From: Volvox africanus
Taxonomy: Eukaryota > Chlorophyta > Chlorophyceae > Chlamydomonadales > Volvocaceae
Direction of reading: 5' to 3'
DNA: 64,000 bases
Assembly (NCBI GenBank): GCA_030268105.1
Contig: BSDZ01000014.1
Location: 1,195,001-1,259,000 of the forward strand
The notes beneath the pieces are model-generated. The model saw only the letters and a list, made by a program, of their open reading frames with translations, did not search any database and was not told the DNA's origin. Both the position numbers and the translations under genes were made by a program. Below are positions 50,875 to 64,000 of this stretch, piece by piece. Each line of letters begins with the position of its first letter. The stretch's first letter is position 1.

Positions 50875-52008
50875 TTAGGCCTCAACCTGCTCACGAAGAC
50901 GGCGGATCGTGGACCGGACAGTCACCGACGAGGCAGTGCTGCAGGGTGCGACATCACGGGGCACAGGGAACGGGAGTGGCACATTAGAAAGCCCGCATGA
51001 AAGCAACGACATGGCGTAAAGGATAACATAGGTAGGCCTGCTAAACTGTGCAACTACGGGGCCAGCTGTGGAACAAGCAAATTATCAGCCCGTCTGACTC
51101 TTGACTCGTCCCGTAGAAACTGGTACACGTACTACTCTTGCCCCATCTGCCTCCACAGTTAGGACCAAACCAAAGCCATGCAGCTCCAGTAGGAAGGTTG
51201 ATTCACGGATTAGAGACATAGACAGGCGTTGTCGTCTGCCACTTCCATGCCGACCACGTCCACGGCTCCCATGCCACTGAAATGATTTAGAACAGCTTCC
51301 CTAGCAAGTTGTGTGGACTTCTCACATTTCCCCATCACGCAACCATGTGTTGAAGGTACTATCCATTCGAGTAGTTAAACCCATATGGCAGTTCCAACAT
51401 CATAGCTACTCACTTGAGGGTGTAGGCGCCACCAGCCTGCACCTTGCCGCAGGCCTTGCAGCCCCAGATGCCAACCGCCTGGCGCCTCATGGAATACTGT
51501 TTTTAATTGGCCGAAGAGGTAAGAACCGATGGGCAAGGTGGTTAACCGCAAGGCAGTAAAGGTAGCCCAACACAATCAACCCCAGCATACACGTCTGTCG
51601 CCTGTACATACCTCACATATAGCCACAATTACGCTATTGATCCGTGCAACCCTGAATCTAGCATGTGCCCCGGGACCAATGACCTTGGCACAGTTTATGC
51701 GCATCCAAAAGGCTAAAATAGCTGCCGCACTTAATCCTGGCAAATTCATTATTTATTGCATCTGCATTCGTAAAATAATCACCTTGCCGCAGAAGTGGCA
51801 GAAGTACTTGGAGTGCTGGCTGACCTCCATTTTCTTGATGACCTTACGGAGACTCGCACCATAGCGAGTACCGTACTTTCCAACGATGCCGACCTTCTTC
51901 GTGCGCTTCGACTGCACAAGCACGGAGCGAAACAAGTAACGTTGGTCGGCGGGCCGGCGGTCGGCGCATAATCTTTCATCAAATTGAGAAATCAAATATC
52001 CTCACCAT
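50875..52008 (-). CDS. RPL37A: 60S ribosomal protein L37a (eL43)
   Basis: Four exons, 52008-52006, 51911-51783, 51496-51414 and 50938-50875, give exactly 92 aa, the family length. Exon 1 is only the ATG, which is followed directly by a GTGAGG donor. The protein reads [20 protein letters not shown], then [39 protein letters not shown] and [20 protein letters not shown]. The four cysteines of CHFC and CKAC form the zinc ribbon that binds 28S rRNA in the large subunit. A first exon limited to the initiator codon is a common layout for ribosomal protein genes. Identity is certain. Confidence 0.97.
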
Positions 52009-52350
52009 CTTTGCACGTATGTCCTTGTAGGAGCAAAAGAGGAAGGAGTTAACCATCGGACGGCCCAAGTTTTTCCCTCGGTCCTCGGTCCCGCAGCCGC
52101 CGCCCTGGAGCAATGTTTCCCATCATTGCTCCAGTCTCGCGCAAAACTTAGTCGATTGCAATAATACATACAATTGATTGTAATCTGTCTAAGGTTAATG
52201 TTTATTCTTCCATATGAAGACCAAACACTCTGAAGTGAAAATGTTCCATCGCATAAAGCAAATGAGTAGCTTTTGATATGCGTCGCTGTATGAGGCTATA
52301 TGCATTCAATGCTGTTAGGCTTCCACCCGAATGGACTGGCTCAGGCTAGC

Positions 52351-52781
52351 GGTGTTCCCCGGTGTCTCACACTTGTATCCCTGTAGAAGAAGACACGGAC
52401 GGGACCTGGGGTCCATTTGGGTTCGTTCTGGCCCTCGACTGTAGCCGGCTTAAAACCTCCGGATCCACTTGTGGGATTTCTTGGCGGCTGACGCACTCAA
52501 AGGCTTGTTTTGGGGGACAAGGATGAAGAAATTCACCTCTGGCTCTACCTACAGCAAGCACATGGCGCCTGATTTCGCAGGTTTGGACTGGGTGAGGCAA
52601 AACAGAACTTGGGTTGCGCCTGCTGATGCCTTTGAGTGCGTCAGCCGCCAAGAAATCCTACAAGTGGATCCGGAGGTTTTAAGCCGGCTACAGTTGAGGG
52701 CCAGAACAAACCGAGATGGACCCCAGGGTCCGTGCCTGTCTTCTTCCACAGGGATACAAGTGTGAGACACCGGGGCACACC
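52351..52781. repeat. Long inverted repeat (154-bp arms, 123-bp loop)
   Basis: Left arm 52351-52504 and right arm 52628-52781 are reverse complements with only about ten mismatches or small indels. Both arms, read outwards, encode AFECVSRQEI(L/P)QVDPEV and end SSSTGIQV-stop, so each may be a copy of one element's coding end. A transcript would fold into a long hairpin. Confidence 0.88.
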
Positions 52782-53400
52782 ACTAGTGGGTCGATTTCCA
52801 TGTAGGGTTCAGACCCGCAGCCACGGCTGCACAAAGGAATGACAGGGCTGCAGCCGTTGAAAATGGTTCCGCACTGCCCGTCTGCAAACGGAGAGTAGAC
52901 GTGCTCTGTAATGCTCTCATTGTTTTGGGGCAATGGGGAAATTTACCCTTTTTCCTGAGCCGTTTTGGCTCATGGTACCTGGGGCACCCTGCCTGCCATT
53001 GCGGTGGCTTGCTCCAAATGGCGCCCTAGTCGTAGACTTGAGGCTTTAAGTCATCCTTTAAAACCTTGCCCATAGAAATTGGGACGCTCACGAAAAGTAA
53101 TTAACCTCACCAATCAAAATCCGACCTGCAGGTATGCATGGGAATAGGTTAGGGGTAGGTGCCCATGGGTGTTGGGTGCTGCCTAGTGGAACCCATGTCC
53201 CCAACACCCAACCCCTTGAACCCTTTTAGGTCATCATGCGGCAATCCACTTTCTGCATGGAGGCCTGGGAATATTGATCAGACATCATTTGTATGTATGG
53301 AGCGGACGGACTGGTACTGCTTTGACTGCGGACTCTCAGATAACAGCACAAGGAATGAACGAGTCACAACAATTTAGGTTGCAAGGAAATGGTGATCATT

Positions 53401-54420
53401 TAAGGGTGATCATTTGAATCAGCGCGAAGTGTGAAGCAAGGCTGCCCTCTCAGTCCCACATTTTACGGGAGTTTTGGTGAGGGCTTCACGGATATTGTTG
53501 ATTCGCTAGATCAACATATCCAGGCTTATAAATTTGTCAATGCATATCCCGTTGTTGATGGCGTTTGGATTCCTCAACTCCTTTACACGGATGCCGTAAC
53601 ACGGTTTATGCAATTTAGAAAGTGCATGGAGCAGCTCCTTGAGGCTATGAGAAAGTGGTGTGAAGAACGTTAGAGATGAGTCACAACGAACTTTAGGAAG
53701 ACCAAGATCTTCCAGCCCTGAGTCATCGTAGGTGGATGAGGATGGGTGGTGTGGCTAGTCATGAAGGTGGCACCTTGATTTACAGGCAGATTGAGGTCGT
53801 GGATCAAGCATGCTCTATGGGCGTTTACTTAGGAAGATTGTTCATTTGGCCGCCCGTGTGTCAAGGGGCTTTAAATGTGGGACAGCGGACTATGTATGCA
53901 CTGCCTCAATAAGCTGAGACTGCTGGGCCTTTTGCTAATTAGGTTGGGTTGAAAGTTTTTTGACGCAAACCAGAACCATTCTCTCCTACGACCTGGACTG
54001 GGGTCCGGCAGCACAGATAGGGTCTTAGGACTTCTAGGAACTGAGAGTGCCGGACTCTGTTGTGTTCGCTTACATGAAGCAAAGGCCCGATCGGAAGATG
54101 ACCATACACACACGGTCCATCCTGGACATTACCGGTAGGTATCCCAGGATACTACACACACCTTTGTGCGTGATAGCTGGTGTCAAGGTCGCAGCTAATG
54201 GCTCATTACTCTGTAGAGGCTGGGACTCGTATCCACTTCAGGCTCCGGTTGGGATGAAGTTGGTTTATCGTTTCTGGAGTAAACTGGTTGATGCGCGTGG
54301 GTCCACCTACTGTCGGGTTTTTAGAGAGGCATTGAGCTTAGCAGGGTAAACTATCAGCAGAGTGAGACCTATGCTGCTAGAATGACATATATGGTGGAAT
54401 TGAGAAACAGGATGAAGGTA
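53401..54420 (+). mobile_element. Decayed non-LTR retrotransposon (LINE) reverse-transcriptase fragment
   Basis: The frame at 53431 has VKQGCPLSPTFYGSFGEGF, the reverse-transcriptase motif upstream of the catalytic box. It is followed by VWIPQLLYTDAVTRF, where the usual YADD is YTDA, so the catalytic Asp pair is damaged. A downstream frame includes EVVDQ followed by YLGRLF-like sequence. Another (54047-54349) reads ILDITGRYPRILHTPLCVIA and WSKLVDARGSTYCRVFREAL, typical of the post-RT region. Stops and frame changes break it, and no 5' end or poly(A) tail was seen. It is an inactive remnant. Confidence 0.8.
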
Positions 54421-54534
54421 GGTTGCTTTAGCGATGGGACCGGTGTGCGTTCACGGGACTTCATTTCGGACCGGAGGTGTCACAAACCTGCCGCATCTCG
54501 TGTCTGGAGGGGGGGCCACCTGGCTGGCGTCTGG

Positions 54535-55105
54535 CTTGCAGCGGCATCTAGATAGTTTCCTAGCCGCATAGAGATACTAAAGAACCCCGCCGCCGCCCCT
54601 CAGCCGCATATAGATACTTAGCCGCATCTGGATATTAAGACCTCACCCGCCCTACTTGTGTGTGGATGGCTGATCTTTTAAAATTTGTATATAACTTTTA
54701 AGTGGTATCTGTATTTTGTTCATGCAGGAAAAATATGTGCCCCTAAAATTAAAAATTTATTTAGTAATTAGCATACATATGTGCATATGGTTTTTACCAT
54801 CACGGTGATCAGTGCTCATTGTGTTAGTCTTGGGTTTCGGGGCACACGATATCCACAGTTATGCCTGCTTACTACTGTGAAGGTCGAGCTTTACATATTG
54901 AACGATCTAAATACCTAAGCCGCATCTATACATCTTATTACTCGCATCTAGGACCCCCTTTCATCCAGATATCCGGACCGCCCCCTTTACCCGCATCTAG
55001 ATACGAGATCATGCTATTTAGATACCGATATGACCCCCATTTGGGATATTTAGATATAAGTAAAACGATATCTATAGCCAGATGCTTAGCCGTATCTGAG
55101 GCCCG
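54535..55105. repeat. Degenerate GCCGCATCTAGATA-like dispersed repeat
   Basis: Variants of (A/T)GCCGCAT(C/A)TAGATA recur at about 54545, 54561, 54602, 54621, 54917, 54939, 54991 and, reverse-like, 55080. Spacing is irregular. The sequence between is AT-rich or CCGCC-rich. Confidence 0.6.
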
Positions 55106-55696
55106 TTCATACCCTCCTTTCGGACTGACATCAACCAGGCATTATAATGTGCAGTAGGACTCGAGGCACATATTACTTGTTCGATGTAGGATCTTTTTCC
55201 GGGTGGCAAACCGTCATAATGGTGAGGGTGCGGGCTGTAGGGGTCCGTGTGTGAGAGTGACGCGATAAGAGGATGTATATAATGTTTTTTATGGAATGGC
55301 CGGCTTATGAGAGGATTAACAAGAGATAAGATATGCTGGGGGGACTTCGGAGGGTAAAATGGCTGCAATCGTGAGCTCGGGTAATCAGCGCAGCCTGGGC
55401 AAGGCCCTTCATGAAGGCGCGTGTGAGAGGGACGCTCTCGGACAGGCGATACAGTATTGCTGTTCTTTCTGTTTTCCTATCGTTTTGTTAAAAAAATTTG
55501 ATTGGACCTTTTTCTCTCTTTCTATTATTGGTTTTGGTCTAGAGTGCGTTGCGGTCAGCGAGCCTCTTGGCTCGTACCGGGCCTTACGAGTTCATAGAAG
55601 CTTGTAAACATCATTATCATCGTCATCACTTCAAGAATGAATCTTCTGATCAGCTCACTTTTTATTATACTAAGTGAACAGCTTAGCGGTCAGGCC
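55106..55696. other. Region upstream of CCDC103
   Basis: Presumed promoter and 5' UTR. An 83-codon ORF at 55359-55607 starts MAAIVSSGNQRSLGKALHEG but has no family features and no splice link to CCDC103, so I do not call it a gene. Confidence 0.35.
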
Positions 55697-57705
55697 ATGC
55701 AAAACAGCGCAAGTTTTCGACCCTCGAAGGTGTCGAAGGAGCTCGCCAATGCGGCATATGACGATTTTAAAAGAAAAGCAAGTAATTATAATTTTAGAGT
55801 ACTGTCAATGGAGCAAAATTCGCCTGTAATTACATGTCCGGTGCGGTAATCACACAGGCAATAGATGAGGCCAAGAAGCGCGCTGTGGCGCAACGAGTGG
55901 ACTATGACACATTTAAAAACATGGTGCTCACAGCACACTTAGCTCCAATCACAGCACCAAACAATAGAACCAACGGTGCGAGGGGGGTAGTTGCACCGCA
56001 AGCATACGAGTAGTCGGCCCCCTCTCAACCGCTTACGAAACGCCCTCTTGCATGCAGATCGGCCCGCCCCCTGCTGGAACTTTGGCCCGAACGGTAAGCT
56101 TGTGAAGGAGCACGTCGGTCAAACAGAGTTGCCTTCAAACGGTGCGCCACTGGAGGTTCCTAGCACCAGCGGCGACTTCACAAGGTGAAAAGGGTTTCAT
56201 GCACGTTACGTGCATGTCACGTGGGCAGGCGGCTACACACGTTCACGAAAGTAACGCTCCCTCATTCAGGGATTGGCGTCGTCTAGGCAGGGTAGATAAC
56301 AAGTACCGATACCTTAAGATGTGCGGCCCAGATACACTCCGGACAATCTTTCGGGTGGAAGTCAGCTCGGAGTTGCTGCGTGAAATCCTGGGCGTGGTGG
56401 AGGCATGCTGGCTGGGGCATGGTGGCGCGGCGGAAGAAGCAGAGGGCAGCTCGGGGGCAGCTTTGCGGGAGGCGCTGTTTGCCGTGCGGTCTCTGGAGGC
56501 GCTAACAGGTACGCTGGCATGCGTTGGGCTCAGGGCCCCCCAGCAGCTCATTAGCATCATCGTCATGTGGTCTACACACTAGCTATTAGCTATAAACTAT
56601 TTGATGTTGTGTTGTTGTCTGCCAGAAGGCCCACGGGGGCCATGGGTGAAGTCTGATCTGGTAATCAGCGTCCGGCTGTGTTGTGTATGGCGTTAACGAC
56701 GTGTATGCGAAATGTGTGTGGGACGCATGTCAATATGTTTCGTATATGTCAGGATTGCCGAGGCTTCTGGTCCCGCTGTACGCACCCTCGCGATCAACGA
56801 AGAGCCCGACTCGCACACAGACAGAGGGTGCAATGGAACCAGTTCCGCACCTTCACACGTGCACTGCCGAGATCGTGTCGCACAATCTAGGCACCGCTAC
56901 ACCGAGAACCACCATGCAGTGCCCCTCGTCCGCACAGTGGCGGCAATTTTTTCGATGTGCCAGGTATCATGATGCCTGCGTGGACCCCTGAGATGCAGAA
57001 ACCGTGAACATACTGCATCAACACCGGCTAAAGTGGCCCAGATGGCTATGGGCGTTCAAAGTGATAACCAGTTTGGTGAAATCTTGCTGAATTGCGAACA
57101 TCGATTTTAACATCGTCATGGACATGGTAGTATCCTCCCAAACCATGAAAGGTGGTCAGACGATTAAAGTGAGCAGCACAGGCCTCCAAATTAACAGTCT
57201 CCGCTTCTTACCAGATACGCGAATCATCCTTTTCCCTTCTGAGGACCAAATGGCTAGGTCCATGGCTTCCAGATCTCCTTCCCGCGAACGTCTGGGCTCA
57301 CGCCATCATCATTTTGTATCGTATGCTCCCACCAAACCAACCCCACCTTCGCCCGCCCCCCCTGGGAGGAAGACCTGAGGGGTGCACTTCCACAATGCCC
57401 TGCAGCCGTGGGACTTATGTAACCAAAAGCATTTTCGTCCATCCATTGACATCACATACCCCTCCTTTGATCCACACTTCCGCTACACAGCTGCAGGCCG
57501 CTTCTCCCTCACTGTTAGGCTCCTAGGCAACTCCGCCAAGCCCATGTTGGACCGGCTGTTTGCTGGGCTGGAGGATGCGGCCGCAGTGTCGACCGCACGT
57601 AACGCAGAGGAGGTGCAGGCAGAAGATGTGGACTACAATAAACAAGATGTCCCGACCTTCACAATGGACCAGGTCATAACGTTACGGCGGCTGTATGGCG
57701 TGTAG
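55697..57705 (+). CDS. CCDC103: CCDC103 homologue, dynein-arm assembly factor
   Basis: Four exons, 55697-55798, 55858-55986, 56229-56508 and 57497-57705, join in phase to 239 aa; vertebrate CCDC103 is of the same size. The N-terminal helix reads FRPSKVSKELANAAYDDFKR, then AIDEAKKRAVAQRVDYDTFK and MVLTAHLAPI, the conserved block before the linker. SNAPSFRDWRRLGRVDNKYR, TIFRVEVSSELLREILGVVE and GRFSLTVRLLGNSAKPMLDR form the RPAP3-C-type helical domain. The C-terminal end is TMDQVITLRRLYGV. The protein (PR46b in Chlamydomonas) helps attach outer and inner dynein arms to axonemal microtubules. The first intron (about 59 bp) is unusually short and its borders are the least sure. The start at 55697 is chosen over an in-frame ATG at 55637 because the family begins close to the FRPSK-like segment. 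Confidence 0.9.
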
Positions 57706-59554
<1,849 letters not shown>

Positions 59555-60391
59555 TTAGTGCTTCTCGCATTCCGCAGCGTAGGCATCCGCATCCAGGAGG
59601 GCTGCGAGCTCGCCCTTGTTGGATAGCTTCACCTTGATAATCCAGCCCTCCTCGAAAGGCGAGGTGTTCACCTGGGGACGGGACTCGCGATGTCAAGATG
59701 ACCTGGACAGCCAACCTCCATTCCCCGATGATCTAAATCCATCTTACCGTCCCCGGTTTGTCGACAAGCGCCTGGTTGACCTCGACCACCTCGCCGGAAA
59801 CTGGCGAGTAGACATCGCTGGCAGCCTGGTATAGTGAAACAATGTTTTCAGGTGATCATCGGCATCAGAGATTGTATCCGGAAATCTATCAACGAATAGC
59901 ACAGGCATCGGAACAGCTAGGCGAGTACTACTCACCTTGACGGACTCAACTACGCCAAAGGTCTCGCCTTGCTTGACCACCTTGCCCACATCGGGCAGCT
60001 CCACAAATACCACATCGCCAAGTTGACTCTGAATGAAATAAATTTACCGGGTTAGCAACCCACCGACGAAAGGCGAGCCCGAGGGACTATCAAGCACCGC
60101 ACCTGCGCGTGGTCCGAAATTCCGACCGTGGCGGTATCCCCATGGACCTTTGCCCACTCGTGCGACTTTGCGTACTTATAACCTTGCACAACTGCACACG
60201 CCGAGCAGGAAGCGGGTCCAACCGCCAATCTTATCCAACGAAACTCCGACTTTCAGAAAGGCACTGCCAAGACCGCAATTCGCTATACCTGTTGAGTACG
60301 CATATGCAGCAGTTACACCGGCGGCTTGCATAACTTGGGCTTGCAGCCCAAGCTTGCCCAGAGCAAAGGTGCCAAACACGCGGAGAGCCAT
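59555..60391 (-). CDS. GCSH: Glycine cleavage system H-protein, mitochondrial
   Basis: Five exons, 60391-60289, 60182-60103, 60028-59936, 59825-59748 and 59671-59555, join in phase to 156 aa. The first 35 residues ([20 protein letters not shown]...) are an Arg/Ala-rich mitochondrial presequence. The mature protein has [40 protein letters not shown] and [20 protein letters not shown]. The Lys in ESVKAAS carries the lipoyl arm that shuttles the aminomethyl group between the P, T and L proteins during glycine decarboxylation. It ends [20 protein letters not shown] then [13 protein letters not shown]. The exon border falls exactly at the lipoyl-lysine codon. Photorespiration in algae depends on this enzyme complex. 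Identity is certain. Confidence 0.97.
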
Positions 60392-60676
60392 GGCAACTAC
60401 CAGCACTCACTGATCAAGATTCAACAAATTTAAACGCTGCTTGTCCAACATGATATGTGGCATAGTACAAACTGGCATGCTGTCGTACCTTTTATGCAAC
60501 TCTCCGTCATTCCATGTCCATGGGAACACAAACGACAATCCAGCATTCATGATTATCGTTTGTCTTCAACAGAGATCTTTATTCACCGCTCCCTCCAAAT
60601 TTTATTTTTGGCTGAGGAAGGGGTGTACCCGACTATATTGCTGTAAAAAGGTGTATCACACTGGCCCCGGGGTACA
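60392..60676. promoter_or_regulatory. Head-to-head promoter region of GCSH and UCH37
   Basis: Only 285 bp separate the two opposed start codons, so the promoters must overlap or be shared. The region is AT-rich compared with the genes. No TATA box could be assigned firmly. Confidence 0.55.
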
Positions 60677-63600
60677 ATGGAATGGACTACAATTGAATCC
60701 GATCCTGGTATGATGTAGAAAATGCATACATTTGGATAAGTCGAACGTGACATAGATCTCCCGTTCCATGACAGTGTTGTCGTAAGCAAGATGGCAGCTA
60801 ACGAGCGAACGTACAATATAAATAAAGTAGGATTTATTATTGTACATGCTCACAGCAATTATCACAGTATCTCCAGTTGCGGTCTATGGCTGCTCCGACA
60901 CCTCCGCACATTTTGGTTTTGCAGGTGTGTTTACAGAGCTTATTGAGCAAATCGGGGTCAAGGGAGTTCAAGTCGAGGAGCTGTGGTCCTTGGACCAGCT
61001 GAGGGAACTCAGGTGCGTCTTCATCCCTGGTCGATCCTTGTTGTACCCTCGTACAGCACCGCTCAAGAGAGGCATCCCTGTACACCTCTCTCAGCAGAGG
61101 TTGACGGTCCCAGCAGCACCACACAAACACAGAGTAATTACAGCTCAGACACATTGGTGTAGCTGATATATGTGGTACCTGCCATTTTCTCATTTCTCAT
61201 TCAATTTGGGCGACATGTTGGTGGGTTTCCCGCCAAATTCTTGCCTATAAAAGTCGTCCAAACCGCAGTCTGCGGAAGCAGCACCTGGCACTCAGCTCAG
61301 GCGAGCGTATCAGCCCTCTCCTTTCTGCCCGCGACCCGGACTCCCCCAATTGTCTGCATGCAATGCTTCCTGTCGTCTCCGGGCTATTTGACAGTATCTC
61401 GTTTACGTATTATCCGGTTTTTGGTTTCCGTTGGGCTTTCTGGGCCTTCTATGTAGTTTGTTTCATCCTTATTTGCTCTCACCGCCCCGAGGGGCCTCAC
61501 ACCCCGGTCTCACACCTCCGTCCCACTCCCGCAGCCCCGTATTCGGCCTGATCTTTCTGTTCAAATGGAAGAAAGAGACGGAAAAGCGTCAAGTGTCGTC
61601 GGATGCACACGGTGTTTTTTTCGCCAAGCAGGTCATTAGGAACGCCTGCGCGACCCAAGTGAGTCCGGGCCCCCTATCTCTCGATCTCTATCTCTCCCCA
61701 AAAGGGCCGAGCCCCCCTGAATGCCAGCACTGGCACTCAAGCCTGGCCTGTTAGTTGGCACCAAGTCCGTACAGACCGATATCGGTCCAGCCCAGGGACT
61801 AGAACACTCCACTGTACTCGTCGTTGCGGTACTGATAATCTCCCCTCGGGTCCCATCTCCCATCCCAATCTTATCAAACATTGAGCTGCGGCTGACGGAG
61901 GCACCTCTTGCCGAAGAGGACACCTAGAGGTGTTAGTGTTGGTGAGCACTCAACCGTGCCTCACATAGCGAACCAAAGACGAAGCGCACGCTTTCGAAGG
62001 AGTTACGGCGTTGGTTTCGGAGTGTGTGGCTCAAACCTGAAGTATAATTTTCTGGTCCTCAATGACATCTTAGGTTTGGTATTTTATTACATTATATAAC
62101 GCAGCATGACATACTGTATAACATACTGCACCATGTTATGTCCTGTTAGTCGTTTTGGAGTCATCGTATGAGTACATGCCATACACTCGCGCGTTCGAGA
62201 CGCTGCGCTGCCCGATAAACATACACACACGCATACAGGCAATCCTATCCATCCTGCTCAACCGTCCCGAGCTGGACCTGGGCACGGAGCTGACGAACTT
62301 CAGGGAGTTCGTGGCGGACTTCGACCCCACCATGAGGGGTGCGTCACCGTGTGTGGGTTATCAAGTCCCTGTGTGGTCTGTGCCGCGCCGCGCCACGAGG
62401 CGTGAAGATGGAGGGTGGGACGGAGCCGGGGTGGTAGGGGCGGATCCTAGGGGGGTTAAGGAGCCAATTAAAATGAAAATGTAGGCAAAAATAAAGTACG
62501 TCGCGAAATCTGCAGGTTTGCCAGGGCTTCTCCGCGCCCGCTCCGAAACCTGTTTGAGCCCTTCTTTCTCCTTCATACCCTCACCCGAGTATTCGAGTTG
62601 CCTCCTTTACCCCGAGTGCTCCCGACTACAACTGAAGACTGTAAATGGAGGAAATGGGCATTATGGAGGCGGGGAAAGGGGGAAGGGGATGAAGGCGGTA
62701 ATGTTTTCCGAAGCCGGTGGATGCACACTGCCACCCTCTGCCTCTGCCCTGGGTGGGTGAGCACTGGCTTACGGGACATGTAGGAAACGGCGCCGTCAGT
62801 CGGCCCTACAGCCCGACAGTCGTACTTACCACACGCAGCGCAGCGCACTGTTAGAAATTGCAAAGATGCGCGTGTGTGTACTTATGTCCGTCTGGGCCTT
62901 ATCATCATCATCATTGTCCAGGGGTCCACTCCAGGGAGGGAAGGGGGAAAGGAGGAAGGCGCAGACGGGGTGCGTTTTGGGTCGATTTCTTGGGGTTTCA
63001 GCGATGTACCACAAGTCGTACAGCGTTGGTAATAATGATAATGCTCGTGTGTGTATGACTCGCTTTATATTATCCCGATGGGCCTCTTGCTGTCGCGCAC
63101 GGCATCCCGGGGTGTTTGTAGCGGTACACTCGGTTGCTGCTCCCCACTCCTGGTTGGGCTTGTAACCGCTGCACAGGACTGGCCATCAGCAACAGCGACT
63201 TGATTCGTACGACGCACAACAGCTTCTCTCGCCCGGAGCCCTTGGTGCCTGACGAGGACGAGGACGACGAGAAGGGTGGCGAGGCGTATCACTTCGTCAG
63301 CTACGGTAAGGTTTCGGAGCGGGATCGCGGTCGGGCCTCCCCCGCGTGTGTGATGGACTGACTGATGGACGGACGGACGGACGGACACACGACCGGCATT
63401 CCAATGCTGACAATGATGTGCAACGAGCGAGTCAGTGGGGTTTTTCACTGCACTATCAAAAAGCTTGTTACCATAGCCTGCGTCAAAGCCAAGCTAACTG
63501 TCTTCGTGTGATTCTGCCGTGCGAGCCGTACCGTACCGTCATTTGCCGAATATGTAAGCACCACCATGTGGGTGCACTCCGCTAGGTAATGTGACCGGCG

Positions 63601-64000
63601 AATTCATCGTCGCGCGGTGCGGTGGGGTAGGGTGTGGAATTATCTTATCCTCCAGGGTCCTTGGACAAATGGGAGATGTGGTTGAGATCTCCTCGGTTGG
63701 AGATTTCGGCACCTGAATCGGTTCCACGTGTGTGTTTTCCGCTCCGTTCCCCCAGTCCCACTCACCCACCCATCTCCCCGGGGAATGACCCGCCGATCCC
63801 CGCCTGGCCGACCCACCAGTCCCTGTCGGCGGCAGGCTGTACGAACTGGACGGGCTTCAGGAGGGCCCTATAGAGCTGTGTGAATGCTCCACGGTAGGCG
63901 CTCACCGGTCATCATCCACACACCTGACACACTGCCTGTTCCCTTACACCCACCTCACGGCGTATAAGGCCTCACGAGGGATGCGGGCCAGCGAGAAGGT
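60677..64000 (+). CDS. UCHL5: Ubiquitin C-terminal hydrolase UCH37/UCHL5, 3' end missing
   Basis: Exons seen: 60677-60707, 60925-61012, 61535-61658, 62239-62338, 63177-63305 and 63820-63893; later exons lie beyond the window. The start is [11 protein letters not shown], then [38 protein letters not shown] and [14 protein letters not shown] with the catalytic Cys. [20 protein letters not shown] and [18 protein letters not shown] follow. [20 protein letters not shown] carries the catalytic His and the Asp. The acidic [10 protein letters not shown] insert matches the active-site crossover loop. This peptidase trims ubiquitin chains at the 19S proteasome and in the INO80 complex. The C-terminal Rpn13-binding helices are not in view. 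All six phases agree. Confidence 0.95.

Overview
The window looks like nuclear DNA of a green alga of the Chlamydomonas/Volvox (volvocine) group. Genes are broken into many short exons with strict GT..AG borders. Coding sequence is rich in Ala, Gly, Pro and Gln runs, introns are full of simple repeats, and TGTAA-type polyadenylation signals follow several stops. Cilium genes (BBS2, CCDC103) sit beside housekeeping genes. I assembled exons by hand from splice sites and reading phase. The family calls for the carrier, 14-3-3, V-ATPase c, BBS2, RPL37A, CCDC103, GCSH and UCH37 are secure. Several other models are tentative.

Left third (1-23.3 kb). A 985-bp GT-rich hexanucleotide array opens the window. 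Next is a 20-exon minus-strand gene (1265-10909) for a coiled-coil protein with a leucine-rich, LRR-like C-terminus. It is divergent from a seven-exon mitochondrial carrier (11323-13621, plus). A 14-3-3 gene (minus) is divergent from a V-ATPase proteolipid c gene (plus). Two low-complexity minus-strand genes that I do not recognise follow (18.2-20.7 and 21.2-23.2 kb).

Middle third (23.3-42.9 kb). This part is gene-poor and partly AT-rich. It holds one clear gene, a bHLH-zipper transcription factor with a C-terminal ACT domain (29715-32992, minus), and a tentative unknown gene at 35.6-37.8 kb (plus). A few orphan exon-like pieces and minisatellites make up the rest.

Right third (42.9-64 kb). 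BBS2 (minus, 13 traced exons) encodes a BBSome subunit. RPL37A (minus) is a four-exon 60S ribosomal protein gene. A 154-bp inverted repeat, a decayed LINE reverse-transcriptase fragment and a degenerate GCCGCATCTAGATA-like repeat lie between RPL37A and CCDC103 (plus), a dynein-arm assembly factor. GCSH (minus, glycine cleavage H-protein) and UCH37/UCHL5 (plus, running off the end) are head to head with 285 bp between start codons.

No operons, CRISPR arrays, rRNA or convincing tRNA genes were seen. BBS2 and CCDC103 act in the same organelle, the cilium. The other genes serve separate compartments: mitochondrion (carrier, GCSH), endomembrane acidification (V-ATPase), ribosome, proteasome and signalling.
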